Shown here piece after piece: positions 40,641-49,330 of a stretch of 64,000 bases of DNA (its first letter is position 1; each line of letters starts with the position of its first letter). A program made the position numbers and the translations under genes. Source of the DNA: Acrocarpospora corrugata (GTDB lineage: Bacteria > Actinomycetota > Actinomycetes > Streptosporangiales > Streptosporangiaceae); contig NZ_BLAD01000058.1 of the NCBI RefSeq assembly GCF_009687845.1, forward strand, positions 1-64,000, in the 5' to 3' direction. The notes under the pieces were generated by a model. That model saw nothing but the letters and a program-made list of their open reading frames with translations. It was not told where the DNA came from and ran no database searches.

Positions 40641-42182
40641 ATGACCGAACCAAGTGCATTATCCCAGCCCAAACCCCACGATCTCGTCGAAGCCGCCGGA
40701 CATCCCATCGGCGCCGGTCTGATCAAGCCCGGCTACGACCCCCGGCTCGCCAACGAGGACCTGGCGCCGCTGCGCAAGCAGACCTGGTCCTCCTACAACA
40801 TCTTCGCCTTCTGGATGTCCGACGTGCACAGCGTCGGCGGGTACGTCACCGCGGGCAGCCTGTTCGCGCTCGGCCTGGCGAGCTGGCAGGTGCTGTTCGC
40901 GCTGATCATCGGCATCATCATCGTCAACGTCTTCTGCAACCTCGTCGCCAAGCCCAGCCAGGTCACCGGCGTGCCGTACCCGGTGATCAACCGGGCCATC
41001 TTCGGGGTGCTCGGGGCGAACATCCCGGCGATCATCCGCGGGCTCATCGCCATCGCCTGGTACGGCGTGCAGACCTACCTGGCCTCGCAGTCCCTCATCA
41101 TCGTCTTCCTCAAGTTCTGGCCGGCCACCGCGTCCCTGAACGAGGGCGGATTCCTCGGCCTGTCCGCACTCGGCTACATCTGCTACGCGATCCTGTGGGT
41201 CGCCCAGGCCGCGGTGTTCTGGAAGGGCATGGAGGCGATCCGCCGTTTCATCGACTGGGCCGGCCCGGCCGTGTACGTCGTGATGGTCGTCCTGGCTGGC
41301 TACCTGGTCGCCCAGGCGGGCTGGGAGAACATCAGCCTCGACCTCTCCCAGGGCGAGAACCTGGACTTCGCGGCCTCGGTCCCGGTGATGCTCAGCGCCA
41401 TCGCCCTGGTCGTGTCCTACTTCTCCGGCCCCATGCTGAACTTCGGCGACTTCTCCAGGTACGGACGGTCGTTCGAGGCGGTGAAGCGGGGCAACTTCCT
41501 CGGCCTGCCGATCAACTTCCTGTTCTTCTCGCTGCTCACCGTGATCACGGCCTCGGCCACGGTGCCGGTCTTCGGGGAGCTGATCACCGACCCGATCCAC
41601 ACCGTGGAGCGCATCGACACCCCGGTCGCGATCCTGCTCGGCGGGCTGACCTTCGTGATCGCCACGATCGGCATCAACATCGTGGCCAACTTCATCTCCC
41701 CGGCCTTCGACTTCAGCAACGTCAACCCGCAGAAGATCAGCTGGCGGACCGGCGGCATGATCGCGGCGGTCGGCTCGGTGCTGCTGACGCCGTGGAACTG
41801 GTACAGCAACCCGGACGCCATCCACTACACACTCGGCCTGCTCGGCGCGCTGATCGGGCCGCTGTTCGGCATCCTGATCGCCGGCTACTACGTGATCAGC
41901 CGGCAGCGGGTCTCGGTGGACGAGCTGTTCACCCTCGACCCCGGCGGCCGGTACTGGTTCCGCGGCGGATACAACCCGAACGCGGTCTGGGCGACCGTGG
42001 CCAGCGGCGTACCGGCGGTCGTCTCGGTGCTGGTGCCCAAGATGCTGCTCGACCTGGAGCTCAGCACCCTGGATCTGACGTGGATCGCCGACTACAGCTG
42101 GTTCGTCGGCTGCGGGCTGGGATTCGTGGCGTTCGTCGCCTTCGAGCGTCTTTCGCCGAGGATCGTGGTCTCCGACGCATGA
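40641..42182 (+). CDS. NCS1-family nucleobase/hydantoin/allantoin permease
   Basis: A 513-residue transporter with about 12 hydrophobic segments. NCS1 landmarks: WSSYNIFAFWMSDVHSVGGY at the first helices, GVPYPVINRAIFGVLGANIP, ARGLIAIAWYGVQ-like IIRGLIAIAWYGVQTYLA, and NFISPAFDFSNVNPQKI. It imports a nucleobase, hydantoin or allantoin with a cation. The next gene, a racemase of the hydantoin/allantoin class overlapping by ATGA, favours hydantoin or allantoin as substrate. GGGGAG precedes ATG 40641. Confidence 0.92.
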   Translation: MTEPSALSQPKPHDLVEAAGHPIGAGLIKPGYDPRLANEDLAPLRKQTWSSYNIFAFWMSDVHSVGGYVTAGSLFALGLASWQVLFALIIGIIIVNVFCNLVAKPSQVTGVPYPVINRAIFGVLGANIPAIIRGLIAIAWYGVQTYLASQSLIIVFLKFWPATASLNEGGFLGLSALGYICYAILWVAQAAVFWKGMEAIRRFIDWAGPAVYVVMVVLAGYLVAQAGWENISLDLSQGENLDFAASVPVMLSAIALVVSYFSGPMLNFGDFSRYGRSFEAVKRGNFLGLPINFLFFSLLTVITASATVPVFGELITDPIHTVERIDTPVAILLGGLTFVIATIGINIVANFISPAFDFSNVNPQKISWRTGGMIAAVGSVLLTPWNWYSNPDAIHYTLGLLGALIGPLFGILIAGYYVISRQRVSVDELFTLDPGGRYWFRGGYNPNAVWATVASGVPAVVSVLVPKMLLDLELSTLDLTWIADYSWFVGCGLGFVAFVAFERLSPRIVVSDA

Positions 42183-42910
42183 TCCATATTCAGGTGATCA
42201 ACCCCAACACCGCCCGGGCGATGACCGAGACCATCGGCCGCTGCGCCCGGGCGGCCGCGGCGCCGACCACCCGCGTCACCGCCGTCAATCCGGACATGGG
42301 CCCGGAATCCATCGAGAGCCACTACGACGAGGCGCTGGCCGTCCCCGGCCTGCTCGCCGAGATCGGCAGAGCCCAGGCGGACGGCTACGTCATCGCCTGC
42401 TTCGGCGACCCCGGCCTGGACGCCGCCAGGGAACTCGCCACCGGCCCCGTGATCGGCACCGCCGAGGCGGCCATGCACGCCGCCACCCTGCTCGGCCGCA
42501 GCTTCAGCGTGGTCACCACCCTGTCCCGCACCACCGGCCGCGCCTGGGACCTGGCCACCCGCTACGGCTTCGCCGGCGCGTGCCGAACCGTGCACGCGTG
42601 CGACATCCCGGTCCTGGAACTGGACGATCCGTCGTCCTCGGCCCGGGAGGTCCTGGCCGACCTGTGCGCGTACGCGGTGGAACACGACGGTTGCGACTCG
42701 ATCGTCCTGGGCTGCGCGGGAATGGCGTCCTTCCGCGAGGAACTGACGGCCCGGCTCGGCGTCCCGGTGATCGACGGGGTCGCGGTCGCCGTCAAGCTGG
42801 CCGAATCACTGGTCGCCCTCGACCTGCGAACCAGCAAACGCGGCGAATTCGCCCGTCCAGGCCCGAAAAAGTACACCGGCCTGCTTGAGGATTTCGGTCA
42901 GAGGTTGTAG
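42179..42910 (+). CDS. Hydantoin/allantoin racemase (Asp/Glu racemase superfamily)
   Basis: A 243-residue cofactor-independent racemase. The two catalytic Cys are Cys74 (VIACFGDPGLDA) and Cys179 (SIVLGCAGM), spaced as in hydantoin racemase (HyuA) and allantoin racemase (HpxA). The N-terminal INPNTARAMT motif is typical. Starts at ATG 42179 within the permease stop. Acts in the cytoplasm to interconvert enantiomers of the imported ring. No hydantoinase or allantoinase is in this window. Its 3' end overlaps the convergent SDR gene by 13 bases. Confidence 0.9.
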   Translation: MIHIQVINPNTARAMTETIGRCARAAAAPTTRVTAVNPDMGPESIESHYDEALAVPGLLAEIGRAQADGYVIACFGDPGLDAARELATGPVIGTAEAAMHAATLLGRSFSVVTTLSRTTGRAWDLATRYGFAGACRTVHACDIPVLELDDPSSSAREVLADLCAYAVEHDGCDSIVLGCAGMASFREELTARLGVPVIDGVAVAVKLAESLVALDLRTSKRGEFARPGPKKYTGLLEDFGQRL

Positions 42911-43656
42911 CCGCCGGAGACTTCGAGGTTCTGCGCGGTGACCCAGCGGCCCTCCTCCGAGAGCAGTGCCGCGATCATCATGCCGATGTCGTCGGGTTCG
43001 CCCACCCGGCCGAACGCGGTCTTCGCCGCGATGGCCGGGATCACCTCGGGGAAGCGCTCGAAGGCGTCGCCGGCGATCCGGGTGCGGGTCGAGCCGGGGG
43101 CGATCGCGTTGACGCGGATGCCCCGCTTGCTGAACTCCTTGGCCATGTAGCGGGTGAGCACGGTCAGGCCGCCCTTCATCGTCGCGTAGGCGGAGTAGCC
43201 CTCCTCCAGGCCGGAGGCCAGCGCCGAGTTGCTGGTGACGTTGACGATGGCGCCGCCGTCCGTCAGCAGCGGCAGCAGGGTCTGGGTCAGGAAGTACGGC
43301 CCCTTGAGCAGGACCCGCATGAACGTGTCGAAGAGCTCCTCGGAGGTGTCCTCGAACATCGCCATCTGCCCGAAACCGGCGTTGTTGACGAGGAAGTCGA
43401 ACGTGTCCCGCTGCCACGTGTCGCGCAGGGCCGCGACGACGGACTCGCGGAAGGCCGGGAAGATCTCGCTTCTGCCGACGTCCAGCGGCAGCGCGACGGC
43501 CTGCCCGCCCTCCTTCTCGATCGCCGCGACCGCGTCGAGCGCTCCGGGCTGGTTGCCGTTGTAGGTCAGGATCACCCCGGTTCCCCGCTTGGCGATCTGG
43601 ACGGCGGCGCTCCGCCCGATCCCGGAACTCGCCCCTGTGACGATTGCGACCTGCAT
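42898..43656 (-). CDS. Short-chain dehydrogenase/reductase
   Basis: A 252-residue classical SDR: cofactor motif TGASSGIG (residues 7-14), NNAGFGQ, catalytic Ser in NVTSNSALASG, YSAYATMKGG (Tyr-x3-Lys) and C-terminal VSGGYNL. Start ATG 43656 has GAGGTG at 8 bases; the open frame upstream is not coding. It is divergent from a MarR gene, and a 21-bp palindrome sits 25 bases upstream. Substrate unknown. Confidence 0.9.
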   Translation of the reverse strand: MQVAIVTGASSGIGRSAAVQIAKRGTGVILTYNGNQPGALDAVAAIEKEGGQAVALPLDVGRSEIFPAFRESVVAALRDTWQRDTFDFLVNNAGFGQMAMFEDTSEELFDTFMRVLLKGPYFLTQTLLPLLTDGGAIVNVTSNSALASGLEEGYSAYATMKGGLTVLTRYMAKEFSKRGIRVNAIAPGSTRTRIAGDAFERFPEVIPAIAAKTAFGRVGEPDDIGMMIAALLSEEGRWVTAQNLEVSGGYNL

Positions 43657-43680
43657 GGTTCGCCCACCTCTCAATGTCCG

Positions 43681-43701
43681 ATGAGAATCTGTCCTTCTCA
43701 T
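43681..43701. promoter_or_regulatory. Palindromic operator upstream of the SDR gene
   Basis: ATGAGAA (43681-43687) and TTCTCAT (43695-43701) are perfect 7-bp arms around a 7-base spacer. It differs from the AGTTCGT sites of the neighbouring MarR system, so a different regulator encoded elsewhere may act here. Confidence 0.5.
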
Positions 43702-43808
43702 TTGACCAGCGTGAGCTGCGGAGATGTTAGAACAATGCTCTTCCATCCTTGCACGATCCTGCTCATGTCCGGAAAGCCCGCAGACGTCATGGGCTTCGGC
43801 CTCCGGAT

Positions 43809-43825
43809 AGTTCGCCGCACGAATT
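43809..43825. promoter_or_regulatory. MarR autoregulatory site (imperfect)
   Basis: AGTTCGC-CGC-ACGAATT matches the two perfect palindromes before the LLM oxidoreductase (AGTTCGT-N3-ACGAACT) at 12 of 14 arm positions. It lies about 30 bases ahead of the GTG start of the MarR gene, where a -35 would be. Confidence 0.55.
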
Positions 43826-43854
43826 ACATGGATGGCCGATGTTATCCTGACCGC

Positions 43855-44313
43855 GTGGGTAAGCATGATAATGGCCAGATAGGAGTGGTGGCCGCGCTGG
43901 TGCGGTCCTCGTTCTTGGTGAATGCGGTGTACGCGGATTCGGGGCGGGAGCACGGTCTGACCCCGCAGCAGGGGCAGTTGCTGTGCGTGCTGATGGCGCA
44001 GCCGTACGGCATGAGCGAGCTGGGTGTGGTGCTGGGGCTGGCCAAGTCGAGTCTCACCGGCCTGGTGGATCGCACCGAGCGGAACGGCCTGGTGCGGCGT
44101 GAACCGGATCCGCAGGACCTGCGCGCGGTCCGGGTCGCGCTCACACCGCGGGGGAGCAGGCTCGCGGAGGAGTTCTACTCCGAAACCTGCCGGCGGGTCG
44201 AGAAGTTGTCGGCAGGGCTCACTTCGGCCGAGCGTGACACGCTCGCGGACCTGCTCGGCCGCGTCGTGCTGGACAACAATGTCCCGATGGTCTTTCTGGA
44301 ACCGGGCGAATAA
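43855..44313 (+). CDS. MarR-family regulator of the LLM oxidoreductase
   Basis: A 152-residue MarR protein: LLCVLMAQPYGMSELGVVLG, LAKSSLTGLVDRTERNGLV for the recognition helix and REPDPQDLRAVRVALTPRG for the wing. I use GTG 43855. No ribosome site is visible, and a TATCCT -10-like sequence 8 bases upstream suggests a leaderless message. Palindromes of one family occur before this gene and before the next, implying it controls itself and the flavin-dependent oxidoreductase. Confidence 0.88.
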   Translation: MGKHDNGQIGVVAALVRSSFLVNAVYADSGREHGLTPQQGQLLCVLMAQPYGMSELGVVLGLAKSSLTGLVDRTERNGLVRREPDPQDLRAVRVALTPRGSRLAEEFYSETCRRVEKLSAGLTSAERDTLADLLGRVVLDNNVPMVFLEPGE

Positions 44314-44329
44314 GCCTCCGCCGGGTTGT

Positions 44330-44368
44330 AGTTCGTTCCACGAACTAATATAGTTCGTGGCACGAACT
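44330..44368. promoter_or_regulatory. Double perfect MarR operator
   Basis: AGTTCGT-TCC-ACGAACT (44330-44346) and AGTTCGT-GGC-ACGAACT (44352-44368) are two perfect 17-bp palindromes whose centres are 22 bases apart, about two helical turns. They precede the LLM oxidoreductase start by 28 bases. Confidence 0.8.
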
Positions 44369-44395
44369 TGGCTCTTGTCGCGGGGGGTAGGAACA

Positions 44396-45295
44396 ATGGA
44401 ACTCGTCTTCGGCTTTGGCGCGCCCAGCGGCGTCGGCGAAGCGCCGGAACTGCTGCGCCTGGCTCAGCAGGCCGACCGCGACGGGCTTGACGTCTTCTCG
44501 GTGTCGGACCACCCCTACCTCGGCGGGCGCCTGGACGCGTACGCCGCCGTCGGATTCCTCCTGGGACGCACCCAGCGCATCTCGGGCTTCGCGAACGTCA
44601 CCAACCTGCCGACCCGGCCAGCCCCCATGCTGGCGCGGATGGCGACATCGCTGTCCGCGCTCTCCGGCGGCCGGGTCGTGCTCGGCATGGGCGCGGGCGG
44701 GCTGTGGGATCGGATCTCCGACATGGGAGTGCCGCGGCTCTCACCCGGCGATGCCGTGGCCGCCTTCGAGGAGGCGATCGTCCTGATCAAATCGCTGGCG
44801 GGCGGCGGCCCGCCGGTCACCTACCGGGGCAGCCACTACCAGGTGGACCGGATCGAGCCGGCGCCGGTGGCCGCGCCACCGGTGTGGACCGGGTCGGTCG
44901 GCCCGAAATCCCTGGCCGTCACCGGCCGGGTGGCCGACGGCTGGATCCCCGGCCACGCGGCGGACTGGCTCAGCGCGCGATACCGGGAGTCCCGGCCGGT
45001 CATCGACGAGGCGGCGGCGGGCGAGGGCCGCGATCCGCGCGAGATCCGCACGATCTTCAACTTCCCCGGCCGCGTCACCGGCCGACCGTTGCCCGCCACC
45101 CGCGACCGCGACGGCCGCTGGCTCGGCGGTTCAGTCGGCCAGTGGGTCGAGGAGCTGACCGGCGCCGTGCTGGAGCACGGCGCCTCGGGCTTCGTGGTCT
45201 TCTCGGCCGACCACGCCTCGCCGGACCTCGGCTTCCTCGGCCGCTGGGCCACGGAGATCGTCCCGGCCGTACGCGAAGCGGTCGAGAAGGGTTAG
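44396..45295 (+). CDS. LLM-class flavin-dependent oxidoreductase
   Basis: A 299-residue luciferase-like monooxygenase/F420-type protein: LELVFGFGAP start region, FSVSDHPYLGGRLDAYA, GRTQRISGFANVTNLPTRPA, LSGGRVVLGMGAG and a C-terminal VFSADHAS. The TIM-barrel flavin site is in these strands. ATG 44396 is preceded by TAGGAA. Under a double MarR operator, so probably induced by a toxic substrate. It could use FMN or F420; the sequence does not decide. Confidence 0.9.
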   Translation: MELVFGFGAPSGVGEAPELLRLAQQADRDGLDVFSVSDHPYLGGRLDAYAAVGFLLGRTQRISGFANVTNLPTRPAPMLARMATSLSALSGGRVVLGMGAGGLWDRISDMGVPRLSPGDAVAAFEEAIVLIKSLAGGGPPVTYRGSHYQVDRIEPAPVAAPPVWTGSVGPKSLAVTGRVADGWIPGHAADWLSARYRESRPVIDEAAAGEGRDPREIRTIFNFPGRVTGRPLPATRDRDGRWLGGSVGQWVEELTGAVLEHGASGFVVFSADHASPDLGFLGRWATEIVPAVREAVEKG

Positions 45296-46023
45296 GGAGC
45301 TACGGCCACTGCGTGGAAGAACGTGTCGGCGTACGGGATGTCGCGGCGGGTGAAGACGATTTTGCCGGGGCAGAGGCCGCGTTTGCGGAGGTTGCTGACG
45401 ATCTGCGGGACGGCGTCGACGGACGGCTGGGCCCAGTCGTGCATCAGGATGATTCCGCCGGGCTGGAGGGTGTCGGCGGCGGCGACGATCTCCGCGGTGG
45501 TCGCGCCGGCCCAGTCCCTGGAGTCGACCGTCCAGAGGACTTCGAGCAGCTTCAGGCGGGCCGCGTCGGCGCGGACCTGGTCGCTGGTCTCGCCGAACGG
45601 GGGGGGGAACAGGGTGGGGCGCTGGCCGGTGATGTGCCGGAGGATCTTCTGGGTGTCGGCGATCTCGTTGAACGCGGCCGGTTCGCCGATCTGGGGGAGG
45701 TGCGGGTGGGTCTTGGTGTGGTTGGCGATCCACATGCCGGCGCGCTGCTGGGCGCGGACGAGTTCGGGGTGGGCCTCGGCGGCGGTGCCGGTGTTGAAGA
45801 AGGTGGCCTTGACGTTGGCCTGGCGCAGGGCGCGGAGCAGGCTGGAGGTCGTCTCCGGGGTGGGGCCGTCGTCGTAGGTGAGGCCGACGTAGCCGTTGCG
45901 GCAGTGGGACGGCGGGTGGGCGGCCGAGGCGGCCTGCGCGGGGATCGTCGCGACCATCAGCGCCGCGGTGGTGAGCACGGTCAGCTTGCCCGGCTGGGTC
46001 AGGCGGCGCAGGTGTCTGATCAT
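45292..46023 (-). CDS. Secreted polysaccharide deacetylase (CE4)
   Basis: A 243-residue exported hydrolase. Signal peptide about 1-35 (LTVLTTAALMVATIPAQAAS, AAH). The NodB domain shows TYDDGP (Asp51, Asp52), metal ligands in NHTKTHPHL (His102, His106), RPTLFPPPFGE and LMHDW near the end. It removes N-acetyl groups from chitin or peptidoglycan outside the cell. The final four bases overlap the convergent LLM gene. Upstream is a LacI-like palindrome. Confidence 0.92.
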   Translation of the reverse strand: MIRHLRRLTQPGKLTVLTTAALMVATIPAQAASAAHPPSHCRNGYVGLTYDDGPTPETTSSLLRALRQANVKATFFNTGTAAEAHPELVRAQQRAGMWIANHTKTHPHLPQIGEPAAFNEIADTQKILRHITGQRPTLFPPPFGETSDQVRADAARLKLLEVLWTVDSRDWAGATTAEIVAAADTLQPGGIILMHDWAQPSVDAVPQIVSNLRKRGLCPGKIVFTRRDIPYADTFFHAVAVAP

Positions 46024-46059
46024 CTTTGCTCCCGGAAATGCGGTCAGAGGGGATCGCTG

Positions 46060-46069
46060 GAAACGTTTC
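46060..46069. promoter_or_regulatory. Possible LacI-family operator
   Basis: GAAACGTTTC is a perfect 10-bp palindrome of the kind bound by LacI-family regulators of polysaccharide genes. It lies 37 bases before the deacetylase start. A second GTTTCGA occurs about 20 bases further. No LacI gene is in the window. Confidence 0.4.
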
Positions 46070-46180
46070 GAAATATCTGCGAATTGTTTCGAGGAACATA
46101 TGACGTCTCCCCGGACAGGTCAACAGCGCGGAACGGGGCGGCCCTCAGCCTTGGCGATACCGGTGAAATGTTCATCCGGA

Positions 46181-47857
46181 TCACTCCGGACGGCTCGACC
46201 GCCAGCTCTCGTACGCGGCCACCGCGGTCGGCAATGTGGGGAAGATGTGGTCCTCGCCCACCGAGGCCGTCAGCCCGAACGCGTCCAGGGAATCGCGAAG
46301 ATCCTTCTTCACCCGGGCCAGGCCGAAGACGATCCCCCGCCCGGTCAGTTCGGCCCGCAGCGACTCGACCGAGTCCAGCGCGGTGATGTCGACTTCCACG
46401 TTCGCCTCCGCGTTGAGGACGAACCACAGCACCGGGCCGTCGTGGGCGTCGGCGGCGGCCAGCGCGCGGCGGCGGAAGTTCTGGGCGTTGGCGAAGAACA
46501 GCGGGGAGTCGTAGCGGTAGACGACCAGCCCGGGGATGGTCCTGGCCCGCGGATAGTCGTCGACGTCGTGCATGCCGGCCAGGCCGGGCACGACGCCGAG
46601 GATCGCGTCGTGCGGGCGCGCCACCCGGGCCAGCATCTCCGCGACGGACAGAGCCACCGCGAGCAGCACGCCGTACAGGATGTCGAAGACCAGGACGCTG
46701 GCGCAGGCCGCGAGCGCCAGCAGCAGTTCGCTCCGGCGGAAGGCGAGCAGGCGGCGGAACTGGGCCACGTCGATGAGCTGGGTCGCCGCGTAGATGACGA
46801 GGGCGCCGAGGGCGGCGACGGGGAACAGCGCCAGCAGCGGCCCGGCGGCCAGCAGCACCACGATCACCAGGACCAGCGCGACATACGAGTACACCTGGGT
46901 GCGCGCGCCCGCCGCGTCTCCCAGCGCGGTACGGCTGCCGCTGCTGCTGACCGGAAACCCCTGGAAGATCCCGGCGCCCACATTGGCGGCGCCGAGGGCG
47001 AGCAGTTCCTGATTGGCGTTGATCTCCTGCCGGTGCCGCGCGGCGAAGGACCGCCCGGTGAGCACGTTGTCGCTGTAACCCACGAGAAGCACACCGAGGG
47101 CGGGCAGCAGAAGCTCGCCCAGCCCGACGCCGAAGGGCAGCGACGGAGTCGGAAGCCCGGAGGGGATCGAGCCCACGACCTCGATCCCATAGCGTTCCAG
47201 GCCGAACACCGCGACCGAGGCGGTCGCGAGCAGAACCGCGAGCAGCGGGGCCGGCAGCGCGGGAAACAGCCGTTTCAGCAGGAAGAGGAAGACCAGCACC
47301 GCCACCGCGAACAGCACCGTCCACCAGTGGATTCGCGGCAGCCCTCGCGCGAACGAGGCCAGCTCGTCGAAGAACTCGTTCCCCGACACGGGCACCCCGG
47401 TGGTCCGCTCCAGCTGCCCGACGATCATGGTGAGCCCGAGCCCGGTCAGATACCCGACCAGGATGGGCCGGGACAGCAGATTGGCCACGAAACCCAGCCG
47501 GAGCACCCAGCAGGCCAGTGCGAACAACCCCACCAGGATCGCCAGGGCGGCGGCCAGCGCCGGGTACCGGGCCGGATCGCCCGCCGCCAGCGGCCCGATC
47601 GTGACCGCCGTCATCAGCGCGGTCGAGGACTCGGGCCCGATCGAGAGCTGCCGGGAGGAACCCAGCAGCGGATAGAGCGCCAGCGGCACCAGGATCGCCC
47701 ACAGCCCGGCGACCGGCGGCAGCCCGGCCACGGTCGCGTACGCCATGACCTGGGGCACCAGATACCCGGCCACGGTGACCCCGGCGAGCAGATCACCCCG
47801 CAGCCACGTACGCCGGTATCCCCGCAGATCCGCGAGGACCGGAGGTAGCTGGATCAT
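46181..47857 (-). CDS. SulP-family anion transporter with STAS domain
   Basis: A 558-residue SLC26/SulP transporter: about 12 hydrophobic segments from residue 20 (DLLAGVTVAGYLVPQVMAYA, the SulP signature, then GLWAILVPLALYPLLGSSRQ) and a C-terminal STAS domain (about 440-555; SPLFFANAQNFRRRALAAAD, VDITALDSVESL). It imports sulfate, bicarbonate or another oxyanion. It follows the SDR gene by 28 bases on the same strand. No carbonic anhydrase or sulfate-assimilation gene adjoins, so the ion is undecided. Confidence 0.92.
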   Translation of the reverse strand: MIQLPPVLADLRGYRRTWLRGDLLAGVTVAGYLVPQVMAYATVAGLPPVAGLWAILVPLALYPLLGSSRQLSIGPESSTALMTAVTIGPLAAGDPARYPALAAALAILVGLFALACWVLRLGFVANLLSRPILVGYLTGLGLTMIVGQLERTTGVPVSGNEFFDELASFARGLPRIHWWTVLFAVAVLVFLFLLKRLFPALPAPLLAVLLATASVAVFGLERYGIEVVGSIPSGLPTPSLPFGVGLGELLLPALGVLLVGYSDNVLTGRSFAARHRQEINANQELLALGAANVGAGIFQGFPVSSSGSRTALGDAAGARTQVYSYVALVLVIVVLLAAGPLLALFPVAALGALVIYAATQLIDVAQFRRLLAFRRSELLLALAACASVLVFDILYGVLLAVALSVAEMLARVARPHDAILGVVPGLAGMHDVDDYPRARTIPGLVVYRYDSPLFFANAQNFRRRALAAADAHDGPVLWFVLNAEANVEVDITALDSVESLRAELTGRGIVFGLARVKKDLRDSLDAFGLTASVGEDHIFPTLPTAVAAYESWRSSRPE

Positions 47858-47885
47858 GACCGTCAGTGTCCCACCCCCGGCCGGC

Positions 47886-48641
47886 TCAGAGGGAGGTGAA
47901 GCCCCCGTCGACGAACAGAGTGGCGCCGTGGATGTTGGCCGCGCCGTCGCCGGCCAGGAAGACCACCGCGGCGGCGACCTCGGACGGCGTGGTCAGCCGG
48001 CGGCCGGGAGTGGCCGCGACCATCGGCTCCAGCCGGTCCCTGATCTGCTCATTGCGTTCGGTGCTGGTCGGGCCCGGGGCGACGGTGTTGACCCTGACCC
48101 CCGCCGGTCCGAACTCCGCCGCCCAGGACTTGGTCAGCGAGTGCATCGCGGCCTTGGTCATGCTGTAGAGCGCCGACCCGGCCATGCCGCGCACCCCGTT
48201 GATCGACCCGAGGTTCACGATCGCGCCGCCGCCCGCGGCGGCCATCCGAGGCGCGATCCGCCCGGTCAGCAGGGTCGGAGCCTTCACGCTGACCGCGAAC
48301 GCCCGGTCGATCAGCTCTTCGGGCAGTTCGCCGGTGGCCTGCGGATTGATCAGCAGCGCGGCGTTGTTGACGAGCACGTCCAGCCGCCCGCCCGCCAGCC
48401 CGGCCACCTGATCGGCCAGCGCGTCCACCGCCGCCGAGCCCCCGGCCAGGTCGGCGGCGACGAAGTCGGCCCGGCCGCCAGCCTCCCGGATCTCGGTGAC
48501 CACGGCCGCGCCCCGCTCGGTGTTCCGCCCGGTCGCGATCACGTGCGCGCCCTCCTCGGCCAGCGCGACCGCGATGGCGCGGCCGATCCCCGTGGTCGCC
48601 CCGGTGACGAGGGCGCTGCGGCCCTTCAGGTTGGTGTTCAC
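47886..48641 (-). CDS. Short-chain dehydrogenase controlled by a TetR regulator
   Basis: A 251-residue classical SDR: TGATTGIGRAIAVALA, NNAALLINPQ, NLGSINGVRG with the catalytic Ser, YSMTKAAM (Tyr-x3-Lys) and C-terminal FVDGGFTSL. GTG 48641 follows GGAGG by 7 bases; the frame upstream covers the operator and is not coding. Divergent from tetR with palindromic sites between. Substrate unknown. Confidence 0.9.
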   Translation of the reverse strand: MNTNLKGRSALVTGATTGIGRAIAVALAEEGAHVIATGRNTERGAAVVTEIREAGGRADFVAADLAGGSAAVDALADQVAGLAGGRLDVLVNNAALLINPQATGELPEELIDRAFAVSVKAPTLLTGRIAPRMAAAGGGAIVNLGSINGVRGMAGSALYSMTKAAMHSLTKSWAAEFGPAGVRVNTVAPGPTSTERNEQIRDRLEPMVAATPGRRLTTPSEVAAAVVFLAGDGAANIHGATLFVDGGFTSL

Positions 48642-48656
48642 GGCGAGCCTCCAAAA

Positions 48657-48709
48657 TGGACTATTTGGTCCAGTGTGGAGCGCGTAGGATTGGACCGTCA
48701 AGTCCAATC
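48657..48709. promoter_or_regulatory. TetR operator pair (TGGAC-N6-GTCCA)
   Basis: TGGAC-TATTTG-GTCCA (48657-48672) and GATTGGAC-CGTCAA-GTCCAATC (48688-48709, perfect 8-bp arms) share the same core and spacing. They occupy the divergent SDR/tetR promoter region. Confidence 0.75.
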
Positions 48710-48726
48710 AGGTAAAGGCGGAGCGC

Positions 48727-49317
48727 GTGCCACAGGGGATGACGAGCAAGGGAGCCGCCACCCGGCAGCGCATCGTCGAAGGCGCCGCGGTCGAACTACG
48801 GCGGCGCGGCCCCGGCGTCTCCCTGGACGAGATCCGCGAGGCCACCCGGACCAGCAAGAGCCAGCTGTTCCACTACTTTCCCGACGGCCGCGCCCAGCTG
48901 CTGCTCGCCGTCGCCCGCCACGAGGCCGACCAGGTCCTCGCCGACCAGCAACCCCACCTGGGCGACCTCAGCAGCTGGGACTCCTGGACCGCCTGGCGCG
49001 ACCAGGTCATCGAACGCTACCGCCGGCAGGGCCGCCACTGCCCCCTCAGCTCCCTGCTCGCCCAGCTGGCGCCCAACGACGAGGGCGGCAGAACCGTGGT
49101 CCTCGACCTGTACGCCCGCTGGGAGCACGCCCTCGCCGAGGGGGTCCGGCGCATGCAGGCCGGCGGGCGGATGACCGCCGCCCCGCCGCCCGCCCAGGCC
49201 GCGCAGGCCCTGCTCGTCGCCGTCCAGGGCGGGGTCGTCGTGCTGATGGCCACCGGCGTGGCAGAGCACCTGGAGACGGCACTCGACCTCACCCTGGCCA
49301 ACCTGCGTACCCCGTGA
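48727..49317 (+). CDS. TetR-family regulator
   Basis: A 196-residue TetR protein: helix-turn-helix near residues 12-58 (RQRIVEGAAVELRRRG, VSLDEIREATRTSKSQLFHY) and a ligand-binding C-terminal region of the TetR_C type (HCPLLLSSL-like HCPLSSLLAQLAPNDEGGR). GTG 48727 has GGCGGAG upstream. It probably represses itself and the divergent SDR via the TGGAC-N6-GTCCA sites. Confidence 0.92.
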   Translation: MPQGMTSKGAATRQRIVEGAAVELRRRGPGVSLDEIREATRTSKSQLFHYFPDGRAQLLLAVARHEADQVLADQQPHLGDLSSWDSWTAWRDQVIERYRRQGRHCPLSSLLAQLAPNDEGGRTVVLDLYARWEHALAEGVRRMQAGGRMTAAPPPAQAAQALLVAVQGGVVVLMATGVAEHLETALDLTLANLRTP

Positions 49318-49330
49318 AATCGCCGAACCG

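Noticed and set aside
45896-47848. 650-codon plus-strand frame opposite the SulP transporter
   Set aside because: Arg/Gln/His-rich shadow of a membrane protein gene; no signature.
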